Assembly: GCF_910589235.1 (NCBI RefSeq)
Contig: NC_060970.1
Span: forward strand, 5,721,957 to 5,785,956
DNA length: 64,000 nt
Reading direction: 5' to 3'
Source: Vespa crabro
Lineage: Eukaryota; Arthropoda; Insecta; Hymenoptera; Vespidae
The position numbers were made by a program, and so were the translations under genes. Position 1 is the first letter of the stretch. Each line of letters opens with the position of its first letter. Below, in pieces: positions 13,715 through 26,156 of this stretch. The notes beneath the pieces were generated by a model. The model made no database searches. It had not been told where the DNA came from and saw only the letters and a program-made list of their open reading frames with translations.

Positions 13715-14069
13715 GTATATATGTACATGTATATTGCGTGGGCTTGAAAAAACATTAGACTACTTAATAGTTTTATTCAATTTAATTTTTTCTTTTCCTT
13801 TTTTACGGACTTAAAGAAATGTTTACGAACATGATATTAAAATATTCCATTTTAAATATTTCAGAGTTGGCGCCCTTATAAGCTCAAGAATCTTTCGAAA
13901 ATAATATTTTCAAAATGATTGATTGTCAATGTATCCGTTGCACTACATTGAAATAATATTGAAGATTTAAATATTACTTTTACATATAATCATATATAAT
14001 TGTTTATACGTATATAATTACATACAATTGTTTATTAATACGTTTTTAATTAGAGAAACGAGCTAAAAG

Positions 14070-14182
14070 TTTCTCATTGGCTTGTCAGTATGTAATTTGT
14101 TATCTACCAATAGGAAGTAAGTCTTCAACGTACGTCAGGACCAATCAACTCGCTGGAAATGGCTTGCTACGTCACACTCGGC
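14070..14182 (-). promoter_or_regulatory. CCAAT-box and TACGTCA cluster, candidate Syntaxin 5 promoter
   Basis: Within about 110 bases there are three CCAAT boxes (one inverted near 14076, two direct near 14107 and 14141) and two TACGTCA elements (near 14130 and 14168). These are typical motifs of TATA-less housekeeping promoters (NF-Y and CREB/ATF sites). It lies about 800 bp upstream of the Syntaxin 5 start codon, so an untranslated first exon would be needed if it drives that gene. Assignment to Syx5 is inference. Confidence 0.4.
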
Positions 14183-14650
14183 GTGGCAGCACCTTCGAGG
14201 AAAACGGTTTTTTTATTTCTTGCGCGGGAATAGTACGAACGTATGTCTTAACGAAAAATTTCTTCAGTATTTCAAATAACAGATTGGTTTATTAATTGAC
14301 TAATTAACGATATGAAATGTTCTTAAAAGTTGGAATGATCTTTCAAGACGAATTAGAATGTTTCGAGAGTAATTGAGAAAGTCATTGACTTCGTCATATG
14401 AATTTCTTAATGACGAAGTAAAGGATCGACATCTTAGTAAGTTAAACTTTAATATGATATATTTATACGATCGTTATCTAATGATAAAAATATATACTTT
14501 TTAAATATAAGCTTTATTATTTTGAACAAAATGTCATGTTAAAAAATGCAATATTTTTCGGATATAGCTTATGCATAATAAGCTATAGAAAGATTTGAAA
14601 GGATAAGCATATAGTAACCGTTAATTTAATTTTTCTCTTGATCGAAACGA

Positions 14651-15424
14651 TCATACATATAGTGTGACAAGACGATTCACAGCCTTATCATAACTGTCGA
14701 CATCAGTCCTGACGCAAATGTCCACTCTCGTGAATTTTCTTTCTTTAATGTTGCTATCATAGTCACGTGCCTGAAATATGGAAACATTAGGATCGATTGA
14801 TTGGAAAGAAAGATCATTGTCGAGAATTCGTTTTCAATCGTGTTACGCCTATAATTACACCTGCAAAGGAATGCGCCTTCCAAAGTGCTCGTTCAATTCG
14901 GGTATGCACAGATTAGAGCCATACTTGAGACCCGTACCTATCAAGTCCATGCTGGCGCTAACGTAAGTCTCACGTCCATCTATGTAATCCTAGAATGAAT
15001 TAATTTTAGTTGCCCAGCGATAATTGTCCAATAATATCAGATCAATTTATATTTTCAAGAGCCTTTATCGTAAGAGCCTAATCGTAAATGTTTACGAACC
15101 TGTAGAGTTTTCAGTTTCTTTCCCCTGATGTCCAAATAATCGATTTCATCGTCACTCGTATAGTCTGGATAATATGCGGTTAAAGTGACATTGTTATATG
15201 AACGTCCAGTGCATTTAAATTCGGTCCCGTTTAGATCAGCCCCGTCCGACGGTGAGCCTGAGAGAAACACGCGCGTTTAAAGGGTAAGAATAATTAAATA
15301 AGGGTAAGAACAAAGATATTATTTAAAAATTTAAACAATTACCACCGATCATAAGGATAAGAAATGTCGAGAGGATCGACAATACTTGAAACATTTCGAA
15401 CTGCTTATTAAATCGCCGATACAT
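14651..15424 (-). CDS. Small secreted protein with 3D/double-psi-barrel-like sequence, 4 exons
   Basis: Exons on the - strand: 15424-15343, 15257-15100, 14989-14861 and 14770-14651, giving 162 aa with continuous phases and GT-AG sites. The N-terminus has a hydrophobic signal segment (about residues 11-28; a second Met at residue 11 could be the true start). The mature part has two Cys before mid-length regions such as VTLTAYYPDY, ETYVSASMDLIGTG, GSNLCIPELN and FTRVDICVRT, ending NRLVTLYV. The pattern of a Tyr-rich first strand, an Ala/Ser-Met-Asp step, a Gly-rich turn, a late R-[IV]-D-I strand and a final VTLYV resembles bacterial 3D/RlpA-type double-psi beta barrels. That assignment is tentative and the function is unknown. 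It is a real gene by splice and phase criteria. Confidence 0.75.
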
Positions 15425-17274
15425 GCTCGAAGTAAATAAAGTATGAGACTACTTTTCACGATAACGATTCATTGCTAAACGTTGTCGCGATCGTTTCGTA
15501 ATGAAAATTTGCAAAGGTTTCATAAATTTTCTGCAAACTATAGTCGTCCCGTAGCGACATCGGCATTTCTCTGGATCGTTTACTTAATCCAGTCGTACTA
15601 CTTTACGCGTTTTCCTTATTTTGCCAATCGTTCAGTTATTTCTATCGTCATTGAACGAGTATTTATAGGAGAATTTGAAGCGTTTACGTATTCTTTTCGT
15701 TATGCAGGTTATGCAAGAAGATGGATTTAAATAAATGCGCGTATAAAGACGCAAAGTCCACAAGTGACAACTGCCATCTCGCTTAAGCATACATTTATTT
15801 TCTATTGAAGCTTGCTAAAATATGCAAGTATAATAACATACGGAAGCGAGTGGGGGAAAAAAAGGAAAAGAAAGAGGGAGAATCGATCGGGTTAACTCAA
15901 GGATTCCCCCATACGATACGATACGATATCTTTTGACTTATTGATCAACGGTCATTTCTCTTGCGCATGATTTTATTACATCCTTAACTTACGACTTATT
16001 CGAATGTACGAATGAGGCTCGTTGTTAAGAGAATACGAGAATGAAATCTCTTCGATATTATCTACAATAATAATTGGCTACCTATGATATTGTTATTGGT
16101 ATTGTGAGATAGAAAAAATGCACACTGTGCATTTTTACAGTGCTCTTTGACAATCAGATAATAAGAGTTGCATTTTGCTTGGAACATGAGTTTGAATGGA
16201 GAAGCATTTGATCATCCGCATCGATTTAAGAATCTTATTGTCTTTCTTTACTCTACCCCCGACATGTTATGGCATGTAGGTCCGTTTTGTAAGTATAGTA
16301 CCTCGTGAATAATAGAAGGCAAGTCCTACGGTTAGATAGCAGTAGTAGGAGAGGTAGAAAAGTACGCAACGGTATCGGCAGTCGCACGCGGGAACCCGAA
16401 GGTTCTGTAATCGGTTTGGTAAAACGGAGTAATTTCGACGTAGTACTCAATTATGTTGTGCGTGTTGCGAGAAAACGAAATTGTCGCTAATTCTTCGATG
16501 TAACTTTACATCTTTGATGTAGAGTGTGTGCGCGCGCGCGCGCACGCGCGCTCCTCTACTTACACGTGACTACGTGTGTGAGTGGGTTGTTTCGTTAACT
16601 GGAGCACGTGTGCGACAATCAATTAATTATATTTTGAATAGTTGTGCGAAACACTCTTATTGCCGGGCATGAGTATCGTTTCAACGTAACTCGTCCGAAT
16701 TTCTTTTTAATTGTTAATTCTTAAATAAACATTTTACGATTCCTCGATAAGACGAAATGAAAATATTCATGATTAGGCGTTTAATATAATGGGCACCAAA
16801 AATGTAAATGAGTTTATAGGTGGCGTTAATAATAACTAGACACGACGCTAAGACTCGGCTTCATTTCAAGCGTGATCCTTGAAACGCGTTCGTTCTTTTT
16901 AGACATTCCACATTTGAGACATTCCATTGCCTAATTCGTTTCTCAATCAGACGCTTTGGATGAGACTTTTTTTTTTTCTTTCTACAAATCTGTTAACGTT
17001 TAAAGACGTTACGTTATGAAGGTACGGATGTTTTAACTTTATACCGGTAATAGTTGATATAATTCCGTAGTACGTGATATTTTTAAAAAATACCGCATCT
17101 TCTTTATACGTTCTTGTAACAACGAAACGTTGTTATAGTTTTTAATTCGTGCTCTGATTATCTCGTGACCCGAAATAAGATATACAGATGAGAATTATAG
17201 TTTTTACGTTATACGTTAGATCGTATAACGATCCTACAAATAATTATATACTTTATAACGACGCAGGATTAAAA
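15425..17274. other. Intergenic region between divergent genes
   Basis: It lies between the starts of the secreted-protein gene (-) and the ankyrin gene (+), so it should carry both promoters and 5' UTRs. The middle (about 16240-16620) is richer in CpG and contains an alternating GC run (16527-16552). Short open frames there are not supported by splice sites or similarity. A possible splice acceptor ending at 17266 would make the first coding exon of the ankyrin gene internal; in that case its Met codon could follow an untranslated exon. Confidence 0.5.
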
Positions 17275-20200
17275 ATGAATCCGACAACGTTGAAGAATTG
17301 GTTGGTACGCGGTGAGCTCGAGAAGCTTGAAAATATTGTGTTGGAGGGACGTGGCGCACGTTTGTTGGGCGAACATTCTCCAGATCTTAGAACCCGTGTC
17401 TTCCTGAAGGGACTCCCGAATTACCTGGTAAGATGAACAATAACATTATAGATACAAACATGTATTTGTATGTATCTACATACACACATACATACATACA
17501 TACATATATATATATCGAAAAATAATACGATATAATGTCGCAGACGAAGATATCTCAAGCTCACGACGCGGTTACGCGAGGTTCCTTGGTAGAAACTCAG
17601 AGGATTATAACGGAAGAACCAAAGAAAAAGTTGGCCATCGCTAAGGATCCATCCGGGATACCGCTCATTCACAAGGCGATTTATCATGATCAACCAGAAA
17701 TAGTTGCATGGCTTGTACATAATTACCCAATCACGACTCAACAAAGGGACAAAGTGAGTTGCTGTTAATGAACTCGCAAGTACGCACAGCCATGAAATTG
17801 TTATCGCAAGCCCGATCAAAGCATCGACTCGAAATATCAATCGGTAGAGAAACGATTGAACATACCCTCTATATTCAACGTAGTTCTTTCTCCGTCGCGT
17901 GACAGAAATAATATCGGAAAGTATGAATTATTTGTTTTTCCCTCGGATCATTCGTCTTCAGTTGCGCGCATCTGCGTCGGTAGTTTTTTTGCTTTTAATG
18001 TTTTAACCTAGTCGGAGATTAAAGAAATTTTAGAGAAATTTTGCTTTATTATTCGAGCTATTACTAAATAGCTTTGTTATACCGTTAAAAAGAAAACACA
18101 TACGTAGGATAGATATATCCACTTTCTAATTTGCTCGATTAAATAGTTTATTTCCCTTACGTGGACTCAAAGTTCATAGAGTCGCGTCGATATGTCATTC
18201 CTACTCTTTTTCTTTTTCTTCTTCAGGAAGGTAGAACGGCTTTACATTATTGCGCTGCCTGTAGAGATCCTAGCACGGTGTGGGACATTTTGATAGAGGG
18301 TGGCTGCGACGCCAGTGTTTGCGACAAGCGTGGAAATCCGGCAGCTTATTATCTTGAACACAGTTCCGAGGTCGAGTTAGCCGAAACGGAGAGGATGCCT
18401 AATCGAAAAGGCAGCACTACGAAAGAAAGTGAGCGGACATTTGGATCTTTAGACACTTTATAAACATCTAATTGATCGTAGTTGCAAGTGACAAAAGCTC
18501 TAATTAATAGCTCCATTGTCGGTCAGACTCAATTATGTTACGTTAACCCTGCGTAATATATGTACCGTGCAACTTGAAAATTTTCGTTCCTTCTCTTATT
18601 TAATCCTAATGTTAATCCCCAACATTACATTTTATAGACCTATGTACGCCTAATGACCATCGGAAGATCGATTAAGTATAAATTCATAAGGCAAATAAAT
18701 AGTATTCCTCGTATCAAAGGACGCAATCTGAAAGAAATTAAAAACGAAAGAAATTGTTAGTTATTAAAGTCCGAACGTTAAAAGCATGTTAAAGCATCCG
18801 AATGTTAAAGCATTGATCGCGAAGATATTCAATTTTTGGAATTAATCTAAAACACATCGAAGAGAAAACGATGAATACTTTGCGTTTATAATGTAGCCGG
18901 TCATTTGCACGGTTAATTTATTTACTAACGCTACGTTCACTGCAATACGTTTATTCGGGTTGCAAAGGCGGCGCGACGCCCTGTAAAGCGATGACGATAT
19001 CACGAGGATCGTCCACTGCCCTGCTTACTTCCTCAAATATTTATTATATCGCGATCGAACACGCTATCCGTGCATCGACGTACGGAAATGTAAACATTAG
19101 TCCGAGTTTCTCGTAGGTTACTCGAGTCTAATAGAAAATATTAGAAAGAAATATTAAAGGAGTACGCCGTAAGTACTTATAATATTGAATTTGGAGAGAT
19201 TTGGAAAGATTTGAAGTGAAAGTAATCCTTCTCCGTGATAAAACTTACATCATTTCTACGGCATTATCTTTCAATATTAGCCGAAGCTAAGCACTTTTAC
19301 CTATTTCTGTTTTTCCCGTTTAGTTATGTAAATAATTGACGAATCCGCGAAGCATGAAAAGTTCCGACGTTCATAAATACTTAACGGAATGTGTCCGTGT
19401 GTCCATTGTGCAAAAGAAGGTCAGTGCTTACTCGCTCGACATTTTATTCCAAGTAATTTCATTCGATTGGCTTCGCCTATATTTATATTAATGTCGTTTT
19501 ACAAACACGAGCCTCCATATATATTTCTCCATGATATATTGCGTGCTTCATAAATATTCTAAAGCGTGATACGTGATCACTCCCCCTGCCCAGATAGATT
19601 TAATGGATTAATTGTATTAAGAAGTATTTTATTTTCTTTCAACATCGTCGAAAAGTTCTACTTTGAAGCATCGCTTTTATAAGGATTGGATTTATAGAGG
19701 CGTAACAAGTAAGAAACATTAATTTCGCGATACGAGGAATCTTCTCTATTCATGGTTCGCATAATTTATCGATCGCGAACGTCAATCTAAAGGAGAGAAA
19801 AATGACAAGGACGCTGACTGACAATGAGTAAATAAAAAATAAAAAAAGGGTCTGACGAGTTCTATCGATGCCTGGACGTTGCCGAAATGAAATATGTATC
19901 TCTTAACTTAATGTTTGCCCGCAGCCTTTGACTTCAAGCCTTCCAATATAAGAATATGGATTCATAATCGGGACATTAGAAAATTGCAGCAGGTTCTATG
20001 GGAAGGTCACGGTGGCAAATTACGATGCGAGACAAGCAACAATCCGAGGGTGAAGAAGTTTTTGGAAGCGGTACCTTTTATAATGGCAAGTATTCGTTTA
20101 TTTATTGTGGTCCGTCGCAACAAGAAACAAGAGAAACAAGAAAAGCAAGAAAAAAAGAAAACAAAGCAAAACAAGATCGCAATTGGTTTTCAGGGTACCG

Positions 20201-23200
20201 TGAAAGATGTACACTCAACGACTGTGAAAAACGATTTGGAGGGTCTGAAGAAGAAATTAGAGGATCCGGTCTCGCCTATTATTTTGTGTAGCAAGGATGC
20301 AAACGGTTTGAACGTCTTGCACAAGGTACTTTAATGGATCCGATGAGAATTGACGTTAGAATATAAAGGTTTATTATAATTTCTATCTATCTCGCGATTA
20401 TAAAACTTGCGCATTATCATTCAGGCTGCCGGATTGGGTTATCTGGAAGTCGCTCGTGAAATCCTTGAGAGGTATCCATCGATAGTAACGGCCCAAGATA
20501 ACGAAGGTAAAACACCGTTACATTATGCGGCTGCGTTGAAGGACGACGGTGCCATGTACAATCTATTGACCGAGCATGGGGCCGACGAAAGCAAATTGGA
20601 TAACGTTAGTATATTAGCGTAGAAAGGATATCAGGCGAATATTATAACATCATTTTTTTCTTTTTCCTTTTTCCTATCTCATTTCTTATCTCGTCTTTCA
20701 CTCATATAACGATGGTACTTGTCAGAAACAAAAGGCAGCCGCTTTTTATAAAAATCGTCCGTCCGACGTGGACCTATCCAATTTAGTCGTGATACCGGAA
20801 GCGCCACGAGTATCGGGAATGTCCTATCCAAAAAATTGGGACTGGAGAATCTTGGAGGTAGCTGAAACATTTGTACGTCCAGCAAAGAAATCGCCAAGTA
20901 GCAATGAGGTCGACAGTGCATTTGAAAGCGCCGAACCATCAATTAGGAGCTCAAACGTTATTACCGAGGACGTACGTAATCTATCATTTCTCAACTAAAC
21001 AGTAACTAACAGTAATGTACGATTACTATCGACTTTTGATTACTATCGTCGTGGATTAGGCGAAAATAGTTGAAGAAGAGAAGGATGATTCGATTACGAA
21101 AGATGAGGGTTTGTCCGAGCTTACGTCCGAAATAGTCGAAGGAAACGAAGAGAAATCGTCGGACGATGATGTAATTACTGGCGCGAAAGACGACGACAAG
21201 GACGACGACAAGGACGACGACAAGGACGACGACAAGGACGACGACAAGGACGACGACAAGGACGACGACAAGGACGACGAGAAGGACGACGACAAGGACG
21301 ACGAGAAGGACGACGAGAAGGACGACACGATAGACGACGAGAAAGATGAGGAAATGGCAGAAGATACGGCAGAAGAAACGAACGGAAACGACGCGAAAGA
21401 GCAACCTCGAGAGATCGAGGAATCTGATAAGGTTGAGGATACAACGAATGAGCCGATTGGTACCGATCAAGAGGAGAGGAGTGATCCTAGTACGGGCGAC
21501 TCTGGGGTCGATGATCCAACGAACGAAGAAGATCAGGTATAAGCGTTAGACAAATTGAAATCTTCGCTAATAAATATCAGGCATGTTTATATTATATAAA
21601 TAATACAATAATATGTAGATATTTTTCTTTCGCCAAACCAACAGATATATACAAGTACATACAAGCGCTTTGGACGCGGCACGATCGATCCGAAAGAAAG
21701 TATTCCCACGTACGATTATTATCTTTCGTATCGATCGGCAAACGGTGTCTATGCAGACTACATTTTCGCTTAGACACTCGATCGTTCCTCTCTCATTAGG
21801 TCATCGTGGGCGAACACGAAGAGTTACCAGAAGCGGAATTGAAAGAGGGTAGCATGATTTTGGATCCGGAAGTGGAGAATTTATTGGAGAACGGAAATAT
21901 GGAACAATTGGCAGCGTTGGTGTTGAACGGCGAAGGTAGACGACTTGTTGGTCGGCAATCGAATAATCCCGAACTTCAGGCCTTCATCGACAATGTGCCT
22001 GCTTATATGGTACATAAATCGACAAGATAGAATTGTTTTGAATTGCTTTATATTTATTTATATGTATAATGATACGCGAATAGGGTTATTGTCTATGAAG
22101 AAACGACACTTAGCCCTATTTACTTAGCTATTCTCATAAATTGTTTGATTTGAAGGGAAAAATTCACGCCGTACATATGGCAGCGCGAGAAGGGAATCTA
22201 AGAGATTTGCAAAGCGCATTGGATCGTCGCAAATTTGCCGTAGCAAGGGACGGTTCGTCGCCTCGCGGTGCAACGCCTCTTCACGTTGCAGTGGTCTTTG
22301 GTAATACAGCTGTCATCAGGTAAGCTCTGTCGAAATGATATCTCAGACGAAATGATATATAATATGAGTAATCGATTTAACGATAGTTTAAACCATCGTT
22401 CATGCGGCCTTTACGATACATTTTCATCGATCTAATGCCAATAGGGACGTTTAAACGTTTATGTTCCGTTCGTTAGGTATCTGGCAGGAAGATTCCCGGA
22501 AACGGCACACGCGATCGATCTCGACGGTAGAACGCCGTTGCATTATGCAACAACGCTCGCCGACAACGGACATTATTACAATCTTCTTCTTAATTTGGGA
22601 GCGAATCCGCTTGTAAAGGACAATGTGAGTAAACGAGTAAACTTTTCGTCAAACGACAAAGGTGACGTTATTTCGAGACCCGCGAAAAGTCCCATAGAAA
22701 TTATTGTATTTACGTTCACGGATAGCAATATATCGAAACAATCTTTTTGTAATTTTATTCCCTATTTCGAGTACTCGAATTTGAATTTGAAATCTTATTG
22801 ATTAATTTTCATCAGCGTGTACAGCTTAAGATATTTTCTCTTCTAATATCAATGCAAATTGATATCAAACTTTGTTCACATACATACAATAGCGTAGACA
22901 TTTTTGACAGCTTTATCCATCTGTTATTACATCATCTAACGATTTCCCATGTAGTTAGGAAATAAGGCGGATCATTACAAACTAAATCAGGATGAACTAT
23001 CGCACAAAAGACTACTTCGTGATTTCGGAGCCAGCGAAAAACTCGCCGAAGAAATGTTGACGGACAAAGGTATTTAAATATCAAACGTATAAAGCACAAA
23101 AAAAGTAAATAACATATGTGACTCCAATTTTTCTTTTAAAATTATTCAAATATTATCGGGATAAACTTTTCCTTTCCAGTAATTTCCATGAAAATAAGTA

Positions 23201-25043
23201 AATGAAAATAAATTCAAGAGTAAAATAACGACCGATAATAAAATAAATTTTTTATCGCGTCGTACATAAAACGTCATCTGTTTGTTACGTCTGTCGATAA
23301 AAGAAATCTCAAATTTCCGCACCGTCTCATTTATCGCACTCTATTTATTGTCCCCGTCTTAATGGATACCAGATGGATCTATCAGTCGATAATCGATCGG
23401 GTGCAATACAACGAGTAGTTTAATTTGACATCGCAAATGCATTGATATAATGTATAATTTTTATCTTTTATACTTGGCCGATCGTAAATAGTGACACATT
23501 GAATTTTTTGTAAAAAAAAAACAAAAACGCACGCATACGTTCTAGAGAGCACATAACATTATTTTAATTGATAACTATCTTAATCACCCATCCATCGACG
23601 GCACATCGGCACCCGTGTTCCATTCACCGTGTCCTCTCACGCTCGGTCTCGCATGGATGAGTAACAGTGCCCGGAGGAGACAAGTACTCGGCGCGACGAG
23701 ACGCTAGCGAACCAGAAACATTGGCGACCTTGGAGAGATGCTTCCGCTTGCTGGCTGGCGCTAGACGAAACTCAGCTGTTAGGACACCCTCGAATCCTGG
23801 TACACTGCTTGGTCGTTGTCTCAAACGGCCGATATTCGATCGTATAAAGCACCGTGTGACACGCATGGACCACAATCTTTTTGATGTTATCTGGCCGGCT
23901 TTTAAGAAATATGGCAATCCCATCGCCACTAACAAGACCAGCGAAAGCAACCATTCCGTCGCAAGCATGGACGATACTGTTGATAACGATATCATCGTTG
24001 TGCCCGATTACGAGAGCTACGTGGTCTTTGCCGAGCTCTTCGATCCAATTATCAGGGAATTGCATTGTCTGACAGCTAGCGGAGATATTCCGGATCATCC
24101 ATCGGCTCATTTTTTCGACATGAACGATTCGGCCGACGACAAAGGAGATTATGTAGACGAAGTGGCCGTGTCTGCCTTGGAAAATTATGATCTTGATCCG
24201 TCCGCGAAATACGTTCAGGCCGGCGTCATTGAATGTTGCAGAAATCTCGAGGATTATACTCTACCGTTGACCCTTACCGTGAATCAACTCGAAGACGTCG
24301 AACGGATCCTAACGAGCGAATTTATGAGCCCGGAAATTTCCGTGATAATGGCGGAAGGTAGCACCGAGGACGAGACCGGGAATTATTTGACATTGAGCGA
24401 ACTTTTAGATCAGCCAAGTCCATTGAGAGCTCAATTGGCAGCAGCCGGCCTCTTGTTGCCAATAACCGAATTTGAAATTCACGATGTTAAACGACTTCAC
24501 GGCAGACATTGGCCTTACGGCCGTGGAGTTTACATTTCTGCTAATGGCGATTTGGCAGCTTGGGTGAACGTTCAAGATCATTTAAGAGTGATATCTCGTA
24601 CTACGAACAACAGACCAGGACTGATCGGTCGAGCCTACGTGAAATTAGCCAAAGTGATGCGCCTGTTGGATCAAAGATTGCATTTTAAGAAGGACGTTAA
24701 ATTTGGCTTCCTTAGTTCCAGACTTGACGCAATCGGCAACACGTTAAAGTTCACGCTGATCGTAAAGTTTCCCGAATTGTCGAAAGAACGAGACCATTTT
24801 AAACATTTATGCGTCGTTCGTGGGTTAAGCGTGAGCGACACGCCGCGCAAGGATACTTATAAAATAGCCAATCAGCAATGCTTGTCGATCTCGGAATTGC
24901 ATAGCCTCCAAGACTTTTCAAGGGCTATTTCGAATATTCTCCTATTGGAGAAAGAATTAACGTTGAACAATTCTATCAGAATCGCCAGCATGATCGCCGG
25001 TATTTTTCGGAAGAAGACCAACACGAGAAGACTTCGATCTTGA
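17275..25043 (+). CDS. Ankyrin-repeat protein with C-terminal degenerate guanidino-kinase domain (isoform 1)
   Basis: Exons: 17275-17427, 17544-17753, 18227-18428, 19925-20085, 20194-20325, 20425-20604, 20726-20971, 21060-21536, 21800-22009, 22156-22319, 22477-22624, 22955-23069 and 23668-25043, giving 1257 aa with continuous phases. Residues 1-799 hold three copies of a composite module: a cap ending in L-P-x-Y-[LM]-type sequence followed by ankyrin repeats (GRTALHY, GKTPLHYAAA, GRTPLHYATT). An acidic linker (about 429-587) contains DDDK repeats. Residues 800-1257 resemble arginine kinase (FDPIIREL, WPYGRGVY, AWVNVQDHLR, FGFLSS), but catalytic residues are replaced, so phosphagen-kinase activity is not expected. 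The intron after 20085 is GC-AG. The ATG at 17275 was chosen because it starts the module; an in-frame ATG at 17188 is possible. Role unknown; scaffolding in a cilium or sperm tail is inference. Confidence 0.85.
20086..20193 (+). other. GC-AG intron in the ankyrin gene
   Basis: The exon ends PFIM followed by GCAAGT, the standard form of a GC donor, and the acceptor CAG ends at 20193. Joining there gives VPFIM then GTVKDVH, which matches the junctions of the other modules (PNYL then TKISQAHD; PAYM then GKIHAVHM). The nearest GT donor, in GTATTC three bases downstream of the GC, would shift the frame away from the module. Confidence 0.7.
21184..21330 (+). repeat. 12-bp coding minisatellite encoding DDDK/DDEK repeats
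   Basis: About twelve copies of a 12-base unit that translates as Asp-Asp-Asp-Lys (some Asp-Asp-Glu-Lys) inside the acidic exon 21060-21536 of the ankyrin gene. The unit length is a multiple of three, so copy-number change would preserve the frame. The antisense open frames here are shadows. Confidence 0.9.
23668..25043 (+). CDS. Single-exon guanidino-kinase-like (pseudoenzyme) domain
   Basis: A 1376-base open exon enters through an acceptor ending at 23667 in phase 1 and ends in a stop. An arginine-kinase N-domain block, FDPIIRELH, is near 24042. The STRVRCGR block is replaced by sequence ending ECCRNL (about 24215-24245), removing the two arginines that bind nucleotide phosphates. The WPYGRGVY block is intact. 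The NEEDHLR block reads NVQDHLR (about 24566), so the catalytic Glu of the pair is Gln. The CPTNLGT signature is replaced by SRLDAIGNT (about 24712), with no Cys. The RGTRGEH loop is missing. The exon has no introns and looks richer in G+C than its neighbours, unlike the many small ankyrin exons. Confidence 0.85.
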
Positions 25044-25266
25044 TCGACAACGAAGCGACTCGATCACGATCGACGACGGATCTTCACCTTGCAAGAGAGA
25101 TAACAATTTTATCACAGTATCGTCGACATCGATCTAATGCTAGATGCTTCCAACTAGATAATATTTCAGAATTATTCTTAAGAGATTCTTTGTTGATTAT
25201 TTCGTGATAAGTCGATTTTCTTCCTCTATCACAGTCCGGATTACTAATAATCGCTTCTTGTAGCAT

Positions 25267-25267
<1 letters not shown>

Positions 25268-25309
<42 letters not shown>

Positions 25310-25336
25310 GGGAGAGAGAGGGAGAGAGAGGGAGAG
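25268..25336 (+). repeat. (GA)n microsatellite
   Basis: About 20 GA units followed by GGGAGAGA variants. Confidence 0.9.
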
Positions 25337-26078
25337 AAAACATTTTTAAACTCTTTTCTTCAATGTGTTACGTTGGAAAGATGTGTGAACGCGTTGTCTG
25401 ACTCTTTCTCGTGTATCGGACATTTCACATTCAGTTTGAGTAATTATTTTAATAGAAAAAATGAAACATTGCGTGGTTGGATTATTTGCCGAGAAGAAGG
25501 TCGCATTTTTTATTAGGTCAGTAAAACATTGAAAGCCAAAAAAACTAATAATATTGTCTCGACACATTGTTATCGCACTGATTGTTAGAAGTATGCTTCT
25601 TATTACTGTGCGTACGTGATATTATATGTATTGTAAAATAGTCGTCCAAAAAGATGTTATTCGATGAAATTTTGGTTACAATAGAATGAATTTTAATGAA
25701 CATTTGAACAATGAACGAAGCTTAGCTTCTCTTGCCTTCATTATGCACGTGTCAATGTTCACGCGAAAAAAGAACAACGCTGGCACATCTTTCCAAATAC
25801 TTACGTAAATATGTATGTGTGTATTCGTTCTTCATGAATTTGTGGTTCAATTATTTTTACAAATATATTTACATAAACTTTCGTCTAATATAAAATGCAA
25901 ATCCTATCGTTTGTATAATCACCGAAACACTAATTTCTTGCTTTTGCATATTGAGATTGAAGAGTTTGAAGAAAAGTACAATATTTGTGACGAGTTTAAT
26001 CACGATTTTAATCACGATTTTAATCACGATTTTCCTTGCACCTTTTCATTTCGCATATTATTTGTATTAAATCATACA

Positions 26079-26115
26079 AGCTCTTTATATTATATTTCAT
26101 ATAATATAAAGAGCT
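26079..26115. repeat. Perfect 15-bp inverted repeat with 7-base loop
   Basis: AGCTCTTTATATTAT at 26079-26093 is followed by seven bases and its exact reverse complement at 26101-26115. It sits about 130 bases before the first DPY-30 exon. It could fold as an RNA hairpin or be the remnant of a small transposon; nothing else identifies it. Confidence 0.8.

Positions 26116-26156
<41 letters not shown>

Larger units (their letters stand above)
13277..14650. other. Intergenic region upstream of Syntaxin 5
   Basis: No exon supported. It contains a CT-rich block (13470-13520), a long AC array (13661-13705, listed) and the CCAAT/TACGTCA cluster (listed). It should hold the Syntaxin 5 5' UTR and promoter and the 3' UTR of the secreted-protein gene that ends at 14651. 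Confidence 0.55.

Noticed and set aside
16253..16490. Overlapping 60-65 codon frames in the CpG-richer region
   Set aside because: Open on both strands, no splice sites in phase, no similarity; better read as promoter or 5' UTR sequence.
21006..21470. Antisense Val/Leu- and Ser-rich frames
   Set aside because: They are shadows of the DDDK minisatellite.
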